Origin: Paeniglutamicibacter sulfureus
Lineage (GTDB): Bacteria > Actinomycetota > Actinomycetes > Actinomycetales > Micrococcaceae
Assembly: GCF_030512175.1 (NCBI RefSeq)
Contig: NZ_JAULBL010000002.1
Span: 804,149 to 868,148 of the forward strand
Length of the DNA: 64,000 nucleotides
Direction: 5' to 3'
In this document: positions 16,712-25,881 of the stretch, piece by piece
Layout of the letters: the number at the start of each line of letters is the position of its first letter
Position numbering within the stretch: position 1 is the first letter of the stretch
Made by a program: the position numbers and the translations under genes
Notes under the pieces: model-generated
Database searches by the model: none
What the model was told of the DNA's origin: nothing
What the model saw: the letters and a program-made list of their open reading frames with translations, nothing else

Positions 16712-17802
16712 TGATGGAAGTACTTGATCCCCAAACCAGCGAGGCGGCCACCGCCGAGGCCGTCCTGGCCGTCACCGGGCTCGACGTGGACATCCGCACC
16801 CCCACGGGCACCGTGCGCGTGGTGGGCAACGTTTCCTTCACCGCCTATCAGGGCCAGACCCTGGCGCTGCTGGGCGAATCCGGCTGCGGAAAGTCCATGA
16901 CCGCCAAGGCCATCGCCGGCCTGCTGGATCCCGTCGCCTCCGTGGCCGGGGGAACCGTGGAGCTCGAGGGCAGGGACCTGAACGCGATGACCCCGCGCCA
17001 GCGCCGCGAGGTCGCCGGGCCCGGTCTGGGCATCGTCTTCCAAGACGCGCTGACGGCACTGAACCCCGTCTACACCGTGGGCGCGCAGCTCGGAGAGGCC
17101 TTTAGGATCCACCGCGGCATGAACAAGAAGCAAGCCCGTGCCCAGGCCATCGAATTGATGCGCCGGGTCGGCATCCCGGAGCCCGAGGTGCGGGTCGCTG
17201 CCTACCCCCACCAGTTCTCCGGCGGCATGCGCCAGCGCATCCTGATCGCCATGGCCGTGGCGCTGGGCCCGCGGCTACTGATCGCCGATGAGCCCACCAC
17301 CGCACTGGATGTCACGGTGCAGGCGCAGATCATGGCGCTGCTGCGCCGGCTACGCGAGGAAGAGGACATGGCGGTCGTGCTGATCACCCACGACTTGGCG
17401 GTGGTGGCCGAGGAAGCCGACGACGTGTGCATCATGTACGCGGGCAACGTGGTCGAAAGCGGGCCGGTGGCCACGGTGTTTTCCACCCCCACCCATCCGT
17501 ACACCAAGGGCCTGCTCGAGTCGGTGCCCACCCACGCGCGGCGCGGGGACGACCTGTCCTCGATCCCGGGCAGTCCGCCGGAGCTCAAGAACATCCCGTC
17601 CGGCTGCGTCTACGCGGACCGCTGCCCGATGGCCGCGGCGATCTGCCGCCAGGAGCGGCCGGAGCTGCGCCCCACCGGTGCGAACCAGTTCTCCGCCTGC
17701 CACTTCTCCGAATCCCTGCGCGCCGACACCAGCGCAACACCGGCCGCCGAATCCGTTGCCTCGCCGGAAACCACGTCGACCCTGCTGGAGGAAAACCGAT
17801 GA
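16711..17802 (+). CDS. ABC transporter ATPase (DppD-like)
   Basis: A 363-residue nucleotide-binding subunit. Walker A is GESGCGKS, the signature is FSGGMRQR, Walker B is [12 protein letters not shown] and the H-loop is LITHD. The C-terminal oligopeptide/dipeptide extension contains the Cys-rich stretch [21 protein letters not shown] sits 7 bases before the start. The end overlaps the next ATPase gene by four bases. Confidence 0.94.
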   Translation: MMEVLDPQTSEAATAEAVLAVTGLDVDIRTPTGTVRVVGNVSFTAYQGQTLALLGESGCGKSMTAKAIAGLLDPVASVAGGTVELEGRDLNAMTPRQRREVAGPGLGIVFQDALTALNPVYTVGAQLGEAFRIHRGMNKKQARAQAIELMRRVGIPEPEVRVAAYPHQFSGGMRQRILIAMAVALGPRLLIADEPTTALDVTVQAQIMALLRRLREEEDMAVVLITHDLAVVAEEADDVCIMYAGNVVESGPVATVFSTPTHPYTKGLLESVPTHARRGDDLSSIPGSPPELKNIPSGCVYADRCPMAAAICRQERPELRPTGANQFSACHFSESLRADTSATPAAESVASPETTSTLLEENR

Positions 17803-18878
17803 GCACCCACGACACCCAGGCACCCAGGCAAAACGTCCTCGAGGTCCAGGAACTGTCCAAGTCCTTCACCGTCTCCGCCGGCTCCGGCGGATCGCGGAAG
17901 CTCAAGGCCCTGGACGGGATCAGCCTGTCGGTGGGCAAGGGGGAGACCCTGGGCCTGGTGGGCGAGTCCGGCTGCGGAAAATCCACGCTGGCCCGCACGC
18001 TGATGATGCTCGAGATCCCCGATTCCGGCACCGTGCGCTTCGACGGTCAGGACCCGTTTGCGCTCAAGGGCAAGGAGCTGCTGGCCTGGCGCCGGCGGGT
18101 GCAGATGGTCTTCCAGGACCCTTTCGCCTCGCTGAACGCGCGCATGAGCGCCGGGCAGATCATCTCCGAGCCCTTCGCCACGCACAAGGACCTGTACCGG
18201 GGCTCCGCGGCCCGTTCCAAGCGCCTGAACGAGCTGCTGGATTTGGTGGGGTTGCGCAGCACCGACGCGTACAAGACGCCGCAGGAGTTCTCCGGCGGCC
18301 AGCGCCAGCGCATCGGCATCGCCCGCGCCCTGGCCCTGGACCCGGACTTGATCATCCTCGACGAACCGGTCTCCGCGCTGGACCTCTCGGTGCAGGCGCA
18401 GGTGCTGAACCTGCTCAACGAGCTGCAGCAGCAGCTGGGGGTCAGCTACATCTTCATCTCCCACGACCTCTCGGTGGTCCGCCACGTGACCGACCGGGTC
18501 GCGGTGATGTACCTGGGCCGGATCATCGAAACCGGAGTGACCGAGGATGTCTTTGACCGGCCGCTGCACCCGTACACCGCGTCCTTGATGTCGGCTTCGC
18601 CCAAGCTCGACCCTGCAATGCGCCCGGCAAAGCGGATCGTGCTGAATGGTGAGCTGCCCTCGCCGCTGGATCCGCCCAGCGGTTGCAGGTTCCGCACCCG
18701 ATGCTGGAAGGCCCAGGACATCTGTGCCTCGCGCCGACCCGAGGCCTCGGGGCCGGCCGCGGACGGGACGATCTCGCTGGGGATGCCCGCCATTGGACCG
18801 GCCGAGCGCGCCCACATGGCCGAATGCCACTTCCCGATTTCCAGCCCGGCCGAGGCGGGGCTGGTTCCCGCGGGCTGA
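17799..18878 (+). CDS. ABC transporter ATPase (DppF-like)
   Basis: A 359-residue partner ATPase. Walker A is GESGCGKS, signature FSGGQRQR, Walker B LIILDEPVSALD and H-loop FISHD. The C-terminal extension has CRFRTRCWKAQDIC. It overlaps dppD by ATGA, so the two ATPases are made in equal amounts. It is the last gene of the transporter operon and is followed by a hairpin. Confidence 0.94.
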   Translation: MSTHDTQAPRQNVLEVQELSKSFTVSAGSGGSRKLKALDGISLSVGKGETLGLVGESGCGKSTLARTLMMLEIPDSGTVRFDGQDPFALKGKELLAWRRRVQMVFQDPFASLNARMSAGQIISEPFATHKDLYRGSAARSKRLNELLDLVGLRSTDAYKTPQEFSGGQRQRIGIARALALDPDLIILDEPVSALDLSVQAQVLNLLNELQQQLGVSYIFISHDLSVVRHVTDRVAVMYLGRIIETGVTEDVFDRPLHPYTASLMSASPKLDPAMRPAKRIVLNGELPSPLDPPSGCRFRTRCWKAQDICASRRPEASGPAADGTISLGMPAIGPAERAHMAECHFPISSPAEAGLVPAG

Positions 18879-18904
18879 GCCGCCCGGAAAAGTTGGCGAC
18901 CAAG

Positions 18905-18935
18905 GCCGCACCCCGGAGAGCCACGGCGGTGCGGC
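18905..18935 (+). terminator. Possible terminator after the first ABC operon
   Basis: An 8-bp inverted repeat (GCCGCACC at 18905-18912 with GGTGCGGC at 18928-18935) and a 15-base loop, 26 bases after the last ATPase stop. The stem is short, so this is only suggestive. Confidence 0.4.
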
Positions 18936-18960
18936 ATGGGCAGTTGCAGGGGACGGCCCC

Positions 18961-18988
18961 TTGTTCGTCATGGCCGCGCTTGTAGGCT
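18961..18988 (+). promoter_or_regulatory. Possible promoter of the PEP mutase family gene
   Basis: TTGTTC (18961-18966) and TAGGCT (18983-18988) are separated by 16 bases, about 40 bases upstream of the start at 19031. They fit actinobacterial housekeeping promoter spacing but could arise by chance. Confidence 0.35.
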
Positions 18989-19030
18989 GGGGGAATCCTG
19001 CAAATGGCTTGACCCGGGACGGAAAAAACC

Positions 19031-19816
19031 ATGGCCACGTTTCACGAACTCCACCACCAAGATGCGCCACTCTTGTTGCCCAACGCCTGGGACGTGGGCT
19101 CGGCACTGGCCTTTGCGGCGGCGGGCTACCCGGCAGTCGGCACCACCAGCTTCGGCATCGCTGCAAGCGCCGGCATGCCTGATGGCTACGGGGCCAGCAA
19201 GGGTGCAACCCTTGCGCTCGCGGCGCAGCTTGTCCGCTTGCCCCTGCACGTCACCACCGACATCGAGGACGGCTACTCCGAGGACCCCACCGAGGTCGCC
19301 GAGTTCGTCGCCGAACTGGCAATACTGGGCGTGGCCGGGATCAACCTTGAGGACAGCCGGGACGGGCACCTGGTGGATCCCGCAAGGGTTGCCGCCAAGA
19401 TCGCCGCCATCAGGCAACGCAGCCCCGGGGTATTCATCAACGCCCGGGTGGACAACTTCTGGTTCTCCGAGCAGGCCACGGTGGATGCCGTCCTGCTCCG
19501 CGCCACTGCCTATGCCGACGCCGGCGCCGACGGGATCTTTGCCCCCGGGGTTGTGGCCGCGGACGACATCCGCGGCATCACCGACGGGATCGGGCTGCCG
19601 GTCAATGTGTTGGCCCATCACACGCTGGGCGTTGCCGAACTGGGGAAGCTGGGCGTGCGTCGTGTCAGCTCCGGATCCTTGCCGTACCGCGCCGCGGTGG
19701 ACGCCGCAGTGGAGAGTGTCAGCGCCCTGCGCGACGGCATGCCGATCCCGGCCGCCACGCCGTATTGGGAAATGCAGGCACGCCTGGAGGCCTTCCAGCT
19801 GGACTCCGCCGGCTAA
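19031..19816 (+). CDS. Isocitrate lyase/phosphoenolpyruvate mutase family protein
   Basis: A 261-residue TIM-barrel enzyme of the PEPM/ICL superfamily. Visible features are an early TTSFGIAASAG segment, the Mg-binding acidic motif DIEDGY, GINLEDS, and a late SSGSLPYRA strand. The KKCGH-type catalytic loop of isocitrate and methylisocitrate lyase is not seen, so it is not a true ICL. Relatives act as oxaloacetate decarboxylases, C-P or C-C lyases on 2-hydroxy/keto diacids, or have no known role. It is 152 bases after the ABC operon and may be transcribed separately. Confidence 0.85.
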   Translation: MATFHELHHQDAPLLLPNAWDVGSALAFAAAGYPAVGTTSFGIAASAGMPDGYGASKGATLALAAQLVRLPLHVTTDIEDGYSEDPTEVAEFVAELAILGVAGINLEDSRDGHLVDPARVAAKIAAIRQRSPGVFINARVDNFWFSEQATVDAVLLRATAYADAGADGIFAPGVVAADDIRGITDGIGLPVNVLAHHTLGVAELGKLGVRRVSSGSLPYRAAVDAAVESVSALRDGMPIPAATPYWEMQARLEAFQLDSAG

Positions 19817-19889
19817 ATCCCCGCACGGCCCGACAGCATTTTCCGGTTGCCCCACGGTGACGCCGGTGGGTTTGCGGTCGGGCGCGCGT

Positions 19890-20345
19890 ATCAATGCCAA
19901 ATTTCACCGCTCGCCCGGTTCGCGGGACATTGCGGGACCACATCGCCCGCTGTAGCGCGGCCGGACAAGCGATGAATCTTGGGCCGGCCTTGGATCGGTC
20001 CCACTGCCGGATGATCGCCGTCCGCCCGTCAGGGTGGGCTTCCAGATACCAGCACCATGTGGCGGCATGCAACCATGGCGACGGTGCGGCTACCCGTTCG
20101 GGCCCATGCCGCTATCGGGACTGCGGGTCGTGCCCGCCGAGGTCTTACGTGGCATCCCGGAAGGGGACCTCGATCCTCCAGCGTGCAACATGACGAGAGA
20201 GGACGTGTGCCGCGCTGGCAGTGAGATCGGTGGTGAAAAAAGCAGTCATCGGGATCTGCGCCCTGAGGGGTCCTGCACGATTATGAGACCCACCTGCCCG
20301 GCTTTGTTCACCCGGTACCACAACTCACTTCGTCGTGGATCTGGC
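19890..20345 (-). pseudogene. Decayed DDE-type transposase (C-terminal half)
   Basis: On the minus strand, fragments of an insertion-sequence transposase can be read across frames. One is LWYRVNKAGQVGLIIV then DPSGRR. After a frame change comes FFTTDLTASAAHVL then ARWRIEVPFRDA, then DLGGHDPQ and HAATWCWYLEAHPDG. The sequence LxRWxIEVxFRDxKQDLGxxDPQ is typical of a DDE transposase family. At least one frameshift and two in-frame stops (after RDAT and before RHGPE) show that it is dead. The N-terminal half is missing or unrecognisable. It marks the left border of the lower-GC block that follows. Confidence 0.75.
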
Positions 20346-20544
20346 GTTCTCCGATGGTGACACGGCTATCGGCCTCAGTGGTGTTCCAGCTCGTGGGCGA
20401 TATGGCTGCGGAGAAAACCCGAATGAAGGGGCCGACCACAGGACGGTTCACGGTGCAGATCATTGTTGGCTGCCGACATGTACTTCCGATGTCCCGGACG
20501 ATCAAGAATTTTGGATGGAAACCAACCCCCAGGCCCTGCCTACT

Positions 20545-20574
20545 TTTCATTTACCGCGACTGCGGTAAATGAAA
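20545..20574. repeat. Perfect 13-bp inverted repeat upstream of the second ABC operon
   Basis: TTTCATTTACCGC (20545-20557) pairs with GCGGTAAATGAAA (20562-20574) around a GACT loop. It lies between the transposase remnant and the binding-protein gene. It could be a terminator, an operator or an end of the dead element. Apart from this and a weak promoter-like TACTCT, the 311 bases from 20346 to 20656 show nothing I recognise. Confidence 0.6.
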
Positions 20575-20656
20575 CGGGTGTCACATTCGAAACCCCCTAC
20601 TCTGATTGAACCCCACTCGCGGGCTCCCCACCTGGAATTTATTGAAAGGCTGCGCC

Positions 20657-22222
20657 ATGATTTCGAAACGTAGTGCTGTGAAGATCGGCACTCTGCTCTG
20701 TGCCGCAATGGCACTCTCTGCCTGCGGCGGCGGACCAAGCTCGGATGCTGCTGCCGGATCCAGCGAACCGGTTACCGGTGGTGAGCTTGTCGTTGCATCA
20801 CTCCCAGCGATGATCGACCCATATGTAACGACCTCGCGGTCGAACTGGATGGTTGCAGCCTCAACGTGCGAGGGCCTCTTTGCCAACGCAGCGAACACCA
20901 CGGTGGACAACGGGCTTGCCGAAAGCTACGAGTATGACGAACAGACCGGTGTTTACACCATCAAGATTCGTGAAGGCGTCAAATTCCATGGCGGCGGCGA
21001 ACTGACGGCAGCTGATGTGGTCGCCTCGCTGGAGCGTTATGGCAGCGGGGATGCCGGTGAGCTGTTCAGCTCGTTGACCAAGGAAATTTCCGCGGCTGGC
21101 CCGCTGGCCGTTTCGATCTCCACGAACCAACCGTCGGGTGCCATCCCAGCGCTGCTGGCAACACCGGACACTGGTGCCTACATCATGTCAGCCGCTTCAT
21201 TGGAAGCGGCCGGTTCAAGGGACCTGACCTCACTGGATTGCACCGGTCCCTACAAGCTGGACAGCTTCGCGACCGACCAGCAAGCCGTGATCTCGCGTTT
21301 TGACGACTACGCCGCACGCAGCGAAAAAGCAGATGGTGCAACCGGGGCCAAGACAGCCTATGCGGACACGATTAAGTTCATCCCCTTTAACGACGCCAAT
21401 GCCCTGAACCAAGTTCGTACCGGTCAGGCGCACATCGTTCCACAGTTCATGAGCATGGATCAGCTTTCTGTCTATGAGGCGGACCCATCACTGGAACCAG
21501 TGGTGAGTGAGGGCGCTGGATTCTCGCTGCTGCAGCTGAACAACAAATCCGGACTGATGGCAGATCTGAAAATGCGCCAGGCGGTATTGAACTCCGTAGA
21601 TCCGGTAGCGATTGCCACCCAGCAACTTGGCGGGACCGAGTACTTTGCTGATGACTCGAGCCTGTTCCCCAAGGGCTCGCCATGGTATTCGGATGCCGGT
21701 GCAGACATTTACAAGAACAGAAGTGTTGATGCCGGTAAGGCTTTGCTTCAAGAGGCAGGATATGACGGCACTCCGGTCCGTGTGCTCTACCGTCCCGACT
21801 CCGATGGCTACGGCCCCCTGCTCAAGCAGCAGCTGGAAGGCATCGGTTTTGTAGTGGACCTGCAGGCCATGGATGCGGCCACCTTCGGCTCCGCCCGCAC
21901 TGATCCCTCTAAGTGGGATATTTTCCTTGCCGGCGGTACCGCCTATTCGGATCCGCTGACAGTAGTGTTCCTCAACGACGATTTCCCGGGATGGTGGACC
22001 ACGGATGAAAAGAAGTCGTTGATGGCTGATGTCACTGCGGGCAAAAACATCGAAGCCCGTCTGCCTGCCTGGAATGAAATGCAACAGCTGATCTGGGACG
22101 AGCTGCCATTTGTGAAGCTCGGGCACGAACCGCGGTTGAGCGTCATCGGAGCCAGTATCGGTGGGTTTGAACCGACGCAAGGGACTGTGCGCGGCTTCTA
22201 TAACGTATGGATCGGCAACTAA
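20657..22222 (+). CDS. ABC transporter substrate-binding lipoprotein (family 5), second system
   Basis: A 521-residue DppA/OppA-type binding protein with lipobox LSAC (Cys at about 23) and the core IREGVKFHGGGELTAADV. GAAAGG 7 bases upstream supports the ATG at 20657 over the in-frame ATG at 20606. It differs clearly from the binding protein at 13.0 kb, so this is an independent transporter. The gene order binding protein-DppC-DppB-DppD-DppF differs from the first operon, where DppB precedes DppC. Confidence 0.92.
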   Translation: MISKRSAVKIGTLLCAAMALSACGGGPSSDAAAGSSEPVTGGELVVASLPAMIDPYVTTSRSNWMVAASTCEGLFANAANTTVDNGLAESYEYDEQTGVYTIKIREGVKFHGGGELTAADVVASLERYGSGDAGELFSSLTKEISAAGPLAVSISTNQPSGAIPALLATPDTGAYIMSAASLEAAGSRDLTSLDCTGPYKLDSFATDQQAVISRFDDYAARSEKADGATGAKTAYADTIKFIPFNDANALNQVRTGQAHIVPQFMSMDQLSVYEADPSLEPVVSEGAGFSLLQLNNKSGLMADLKMRQAVLNSVDPVAIATQQLGGTEYFADDSSLFPKGSPWYSDAGADIYKNRSVDAGKALLQEAGYDGTPVRVLYRPDSDGYGPLLKQQLEGIGFVVDLQAMDAATFGSARTDPSKWDIFLAGGTAYSDPLTVVFLNDDFPGWWTTDEKKSLMADVTAGKNIEARLPAWNEMQQLIWDELPFVKLGHEPRLSVIGASIGGFEPTQGTVRGFYNVWIGN

Positions 22223-22242
22223 GCACACCCGAGGGTGTGGGC

Positions 22243-22285
22243 GGGTGGTTCCGTCTCCGTGTGATTCAAGATGACGGAACCACCC
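22243..22285 (+). terminator. Intra-operon hairpin between binding protein and permease
   Basis: A 13-bp perfect stem GGGTGGTTCCGTC (22243-22255) with GACGGAACCACCC (22273-22285) and a 17-base loop. Located 20 bases after the binding-protein stop and 53 before the first permease, it probably lowers downstream expression or stabilises the upstream mRNA, as is common between binding protein and permease genes. Confidence 0.7.
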
Positions 22286-22338
22286 CCAGCCTGCGCAAGA
22301 AATCTCGCTGTTGATCGTTCGCGGATAAGAAGAGAAAC

Positions 22339-23223
22339 ATGAAACCAACATTAAAGGCCCTGCTAAGGGACCCCTCAGCGATGACGGGTGCAGTCATCAT
22401 TTTGCTGGTGGCCTGCCTAGCCCTGTTAGCGCCGGTTCTTGGCGGGGACCCAAATTTTGTCGATCCGGTAAACCGGCTGAAAGCGCCCCAAGCGGCATTC
22501 CCGCTGGGTACTGATGACCAAGGGCGCGACATGTGGACCATGCTGCTCTTTGGTGCCCAAACTGCCCTCGGAATCTCCGCGCTTTGTACGGTCCTGGCCA
22601 TAGTCATCGGTTACCTGATCGGAATCATCTGCGGGTACTTCCCAAAGGTTGATGCAGTGGTCATGCGCATCATCGATGGGATGATGTCGTTCCCAAACAT
22701 CATTTTGGTTATGAGCCTGGTTGGCGTTCTAGGCCGGGGCGTAGGGCCGGTGGTCTTCGGACTAACAGTGGTCTTGATTCCCCCGATTGCGCGCGTGGTT
22801 CGTTCGGCATCACTCAGCGTGAAATCGACTCCCATGGTCGAATCCGCCCGGGCAATGGGTGCCAAGGACTCTTGGATTCTGTCCAAATATGTTGCCCCAG
22901 AAGCCGTCTCCGTCCTGATCGTTCAAGCAACAATGGGTTTCGCTGCAACTGTGCTCTCCATCGCCGCCTTGAGCTTCTTGGGCATCGGAATCCCACCCGA
23001 AGTACCGAGCTGGGGTGCCAGCCTCTCGGCCGCGCAGAAATACATCGCCGTTGCCTGGTGGATCGGCGTCTTCCCCGGTGCGGCCATTTTGGTTACGGTG
23101 CTGGGCCTCATTCTCCTAGGTGACGGGCTGCGAGACTCCATGGATCCTCGAGCACGCCGCATCGCGGGCCTCGCAAAACTCAAGCCACTTGCCAAGGTCA
23201 CGTCAAAGGAAGGACAGCACTAA
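22339..23223 (+). CDS. ABC transporter permease (DppC-like), second system
   Basis: A 294-residue permease with a short basic N-terminus, GTDDQGRDMWTMLLFGAQ near residue 55 and a BPD_transp_1 domain ending in GDGLRDSMDPRARR, as in DppC proteins. Its stop overlaps the next start by one base (TAATG). Confidence 0.92.
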   Translation: MKPTLKALLRDPSAMTGAVIILLVACLALLAPVLGGDPNFVDPVNRLKAPQAAFPLGTDDQGRDMWTMLLFGAQTALGISALCTVLAIVIGYLIGIICGYFPKVDAVVMRIIDGMMSFPNIILVMSLVGVLGRGVGPVVFGLTVVLIPPIARVVRSASLSVKSTPMVESARAMGAKDSWILSKYVAPEAVSVLIVQATMGFAATVLSIAALSFLGIGIPPEVPSWGASLSAAQKYIAVAWWIGVFPGAAILVTVLGLILLGDGLRDSMDPRARRIAGLAKLKPLAKVTSKEGQH

Positions 23224-24176
23224 TGCTCAATTACATTCTCAAGCGCCTATTGGCGTTGCTGCCAACCATCGCCGTGCCCATGGTTCTGCTCTTCGTATTG
23301 CTGCGGCTGACTCCCGGAGACCCCGCCGCGGTCATCCTTGGCGAAGAAGCCACTGCTACTGACATTGAAAAGCTTCGAGAAGAGATGGGACTCAACGAGC
23401 CCATCATCCTTCAATTCATTGTCTGGCTCGGACGTATGGTGCGATTCGATTTCGGGGACTCGATATTTCTCCGGGCCCCGGTGAGCGAGCTAGTACTTGC
23501 TGCAGCCACAGTGACTGCCCAACTTGCCGTTCTGGCATTGATTGTTGCCGTCTTGCTTGGACCACTTCTGGGAGCGATTGCGGCATCAACCACATCAAAG
23601 ATCACGGATAAGGCCATGGTCGTTGGTTCGGCGGTCGGCATTGCCATGCCGACGTTCTGGCTGGCCATCTTGATGGTCTTGGTGTTCGGTGTGATCTTAC
23701 GATGGTTCCCTGTCGCCGGCTATGTGGCCCCAACGGAAAACTTCGTTCAGTTTCTCTCCTTCATGGCGATGCCGGCCCTGGCGCTGGGCGTTCTGGAGGC
23801 GGCCACGCTCTTCAGGTATTCACGTAATGGCGTCCTGGATGCGAAATTCCAGCCTTTCGTCAATACCGCGCGTGCTCAGGGCCTTGGCGAGAAGACCATT
23901 ACTGGAAAGTATGTGTTCCGCGCGGCGCTGGTACCGGTCGTTACGGTGGTTGGGCTTTCCATGGCTTCATTGCTCGGAGGCGCAGTAGTTACCGAAAACG
24001 TCTTCTCGCTTCCAGGATTGGGCAAGCTCCTGCTCACAGCCGTAGATCGCCGTGACTACCCGCTCATTGAAGGATGCATTTTCCTCATTGCCATCATCTT
24101 TGTGTTGGTGAATCTCTTGGTGGATGTGGTCTGTGCACTGATCGATCCGCGTATCCGTATAGACAGCAAGGACTAG
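23223..24176 (+). CDS. ABC transporter permease (DppB-like), second system
   Basis: A 317-residue permease with the DppB start (MLNYILKRLLALLPTI), LRLTPGDPAAVILG and the cytoplasmic loop FVNTARAQGLGEKTI. It pairs with the preceding DppC-like subunit. It is four bases from the next ATPase gene. Confidence 0.92.
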   Translation: MLNYILKRLLALLPTIAVPMVLLFVLLRLTPGDPAAVILGEEATATDIEKLREEMGLNEPIILQFIVWLGRMVRFDFGDSIFLRAPVSELVLAAATVTAQLAVLALIVAVLLGPLLGAIAASTTSKITDKAMVVGSAVGIAMPTFWLAILMVLVFGVILRWFPVAGYVAPTENFVQFLSFMAMPALALGVLEAATLFRYSRNGVLDAKFQPFVNTARAQGLGEKTITGKYVFRAALVPVVTVVGLSMASLLGGAVVTENVFSLPGLGKLLLTAVDRRDYPLIEGCIFLIAIIFVLVNLLVDVVCALIDPRIRIDSKD

Positions 24177-24180
24177 CGCC

Positions 24181-25035
24181 ATGCGCGTAGGTGAAAAAGT
24201 GTTACTCGAAGTTTGCGACCTGAACGTCGACATCCTCAAGCCAGAAGGTCCAAGCAGAGTCGTTCATTCGCTGAGCTTCTCGCTTGAAGCGGGGAAGACA
24301 CTGGGCGTTGTCGGCGAATCCGGTTCCGGAAAATCCATGACTGCCACCGCGATCATGGGGATCCTGCCGGATGTAGCGGTTGCTTCGGGCAAAATCTTGT
24401 ACAAGGGCAAGGATCTGCTCACAGCGACTCATGCAGAACGGCGCAAACTAAGCGGTTCCGAGATCGGCTTCATTTTTCAAGAACCAATGAGTGCGCTGCA
24501 CCCGACGATGACTATTGGCGAGCAAATGATTCGTCCCATGCGTATGCACTTGGGCCTGGACAAAAAACAGGCACATAATCGCGCCAGTGAGCTGCTGGAT
24601 CTCGTGGGGATTCCTCCGACGCGAGGTGTACTGGGATCCTGTGTTCACCAGCTCTCCGGGGGCATGCGACAACGCGTCATGATCGCAATGAGTATTTCTT
24701 GCAACCCGGCCCTGCTGCTCGCAGATGAACCGACAACCGCCCTGGACGCCACTATTCAAAAACAGATCCTGGATTTGCTGCTGAAATTGCGCGATGACCT
24801 CGACCTGGCATTGGTCCTGATCAGTCACGACCTTGGTTTGGTGTCGCAATATACCGACGACGTCGTCGTCATGCTGGATGGATACGAAATGGAGCAGGGC
24901 GCTACCCAAGAAGTCATTACCAACCCGAAATCTGGTTACACCCAAGGCCTTTTGGAAGCGGCGCCGCGGCTGGGCCGTCAACCACACCGACTCCCGGTGA
25001 TCGATAAGTCCATCTATTCAAAGGTGACGCCATGA
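24181..25035 (+). CDS. ABC transporter ATPase (DppD-like), second system
   Basis: A 284-residue ATPase: Walker A GESGSGKS, signature LSGGMRQR, Walker [13 protein letters not shown] and H-loop LISHD. It is shorter than the first system's DppD and lacks the Cys-rich C-terminal extension. It overlaps the next gene by ATGA. Confidence 0.92.
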   Translation: MRVGEKVLLEVCDLNVDILKPEGPSRVVHSLSFSLEAGKTLGVVGESGSGKSMTATAIMGILPDVAVASGKILYKGKDLLTATHAERRKLSGSEIGFIFQEPMSALHPTMTIGEQMIRPMRMHLGLDKKQAHNRASELLDLVGIPPTRGVLGSCVHQLSGGMRQRVMIAMSISCNPALLLADEPTTALDATIQKQILDLLLKLRDDLDLALVLISHDLGLVSQYTDDVVVMLDGYEMEQGATQEVITNPKSGYTQGLLEAAPRLGRQPHRLPVIDKSIYSKVTP

Positions 25036-25835
25036 AAACGGATCAGCTCGAAACCCAAAACGACCTCGTCCTGGAGCTTACCAACGTCAGCAAAGAGTTC
25101 AAGGTTGGCGGCATGTTCAAGCGTTCCAAGCACGTCGCCGTAGACAACGCCTCGCTTTCGGTCAAACGAAATCAAGTCGTGGGGCTGGTCGGCGAATCCG
25201 GATCCGGAAAGTCCACCCTGGGTCGAATCTCCATTGGGCTCATCAAACCGACCTCTGGATCTGTCCGCGTTCTGGGCCAAGACATTTTCGCCTTGGGCAA
25301 AGACGAATTGCGTTTGTACCGTCGCAAGATGCAGATGATCTTTCAGGATTCATCAAATTCGCTGAATCCGCGGATGAGTTTGCAAGAGCTCATTGAAGAG
25401 CCGATGCGCGTACAGAATCTATATTCTGCCGAGGAACGTCGCATACGGGCTCGAGCCCTTGCAGATGAAGTGCAGCTGGCCGAGGGCTGGTTGGGACGCT
25501 ACGCGCATGAGTTCTCAGGTGGCCAGCGGCAACGTATATCTATTGCGCGCGGTTTGGCACTCGAACCGGAACTTATCGTTGCTGACGAACCGGTTTCCGC
25601 GCTGGATGTTTCGGTTCAGGCACGCGTCTTGAACCTGCTCAAGGACATCCAAGAATCGCGAAGCCTCTCGATGATCTTCGTGAGCCACGATATGGCCGTC
25701 GTGGAATTCATGAGTGATCAGGTAGCGGTGCTTTACAACGGGAAAATTATGGAAAACGGGTCAGCGGAAGACGTTTTCGCTAACCCGAAAAGCGCATACA
25801 CGCGTACATTGCTGGACTCTTCGCCCAGTCTTTAG
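25032..25835 (+). CDS. ABC transporter ATPase (DppF-like), second system
   Basis: A 267-residue ATPase: Walker A GESGSGKS, signature FSGGQRQR, Walker B LIVADEPVSALD and H-loop FVSHD. Like its partner it ends soon after the core domain. It is 46 bases upstream of the alpha/beta hydrolase gene, so that gene is probably in the same operon. Confidence 0.92.
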   Translation: MKTDQLETQNDLVLELTNVSKEFKVGGMFKRSKHVAVDNASLSVKRNQVVGLVGESGSGKSTLGRISIGLIKPTSGSVRVLGQDIFALGKDELRLYRRKMQMIFQDSSNSLNPRMSLQELIEEPMRVQNLYSAEERRIRARALADEVQLAEGWLGRYAHEFSGGQRQRISIARGLALEPELIVADEPVSALDVSVQARVLNLLKDIQESRSLSMIFVSHDMAVVEFMSDQVAVLYNGKIMENGSAEDVFANPKSAYTRTLLDSSPSL

Positions 25836-25881
25836 CGCGCTCTCTCGCTGGCATTTGGCTTCAAAACAGGAGATTTAGAAC

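Noticed and set aside
17610-19208. Minus-strand open frame of 532 codons across the DppF-like gene
   Set aside because: It is antisense to Walker A, signature and Walker B motifs of an intact ATPase and has no recognisable domain.
20308-20550. 80-codon minus-strand ORF as a separate small gene
   Set aside because: Its end runs into the transposase remnant frame and no ribosome site was seen. It is more likely decayed element sequence than a gene.
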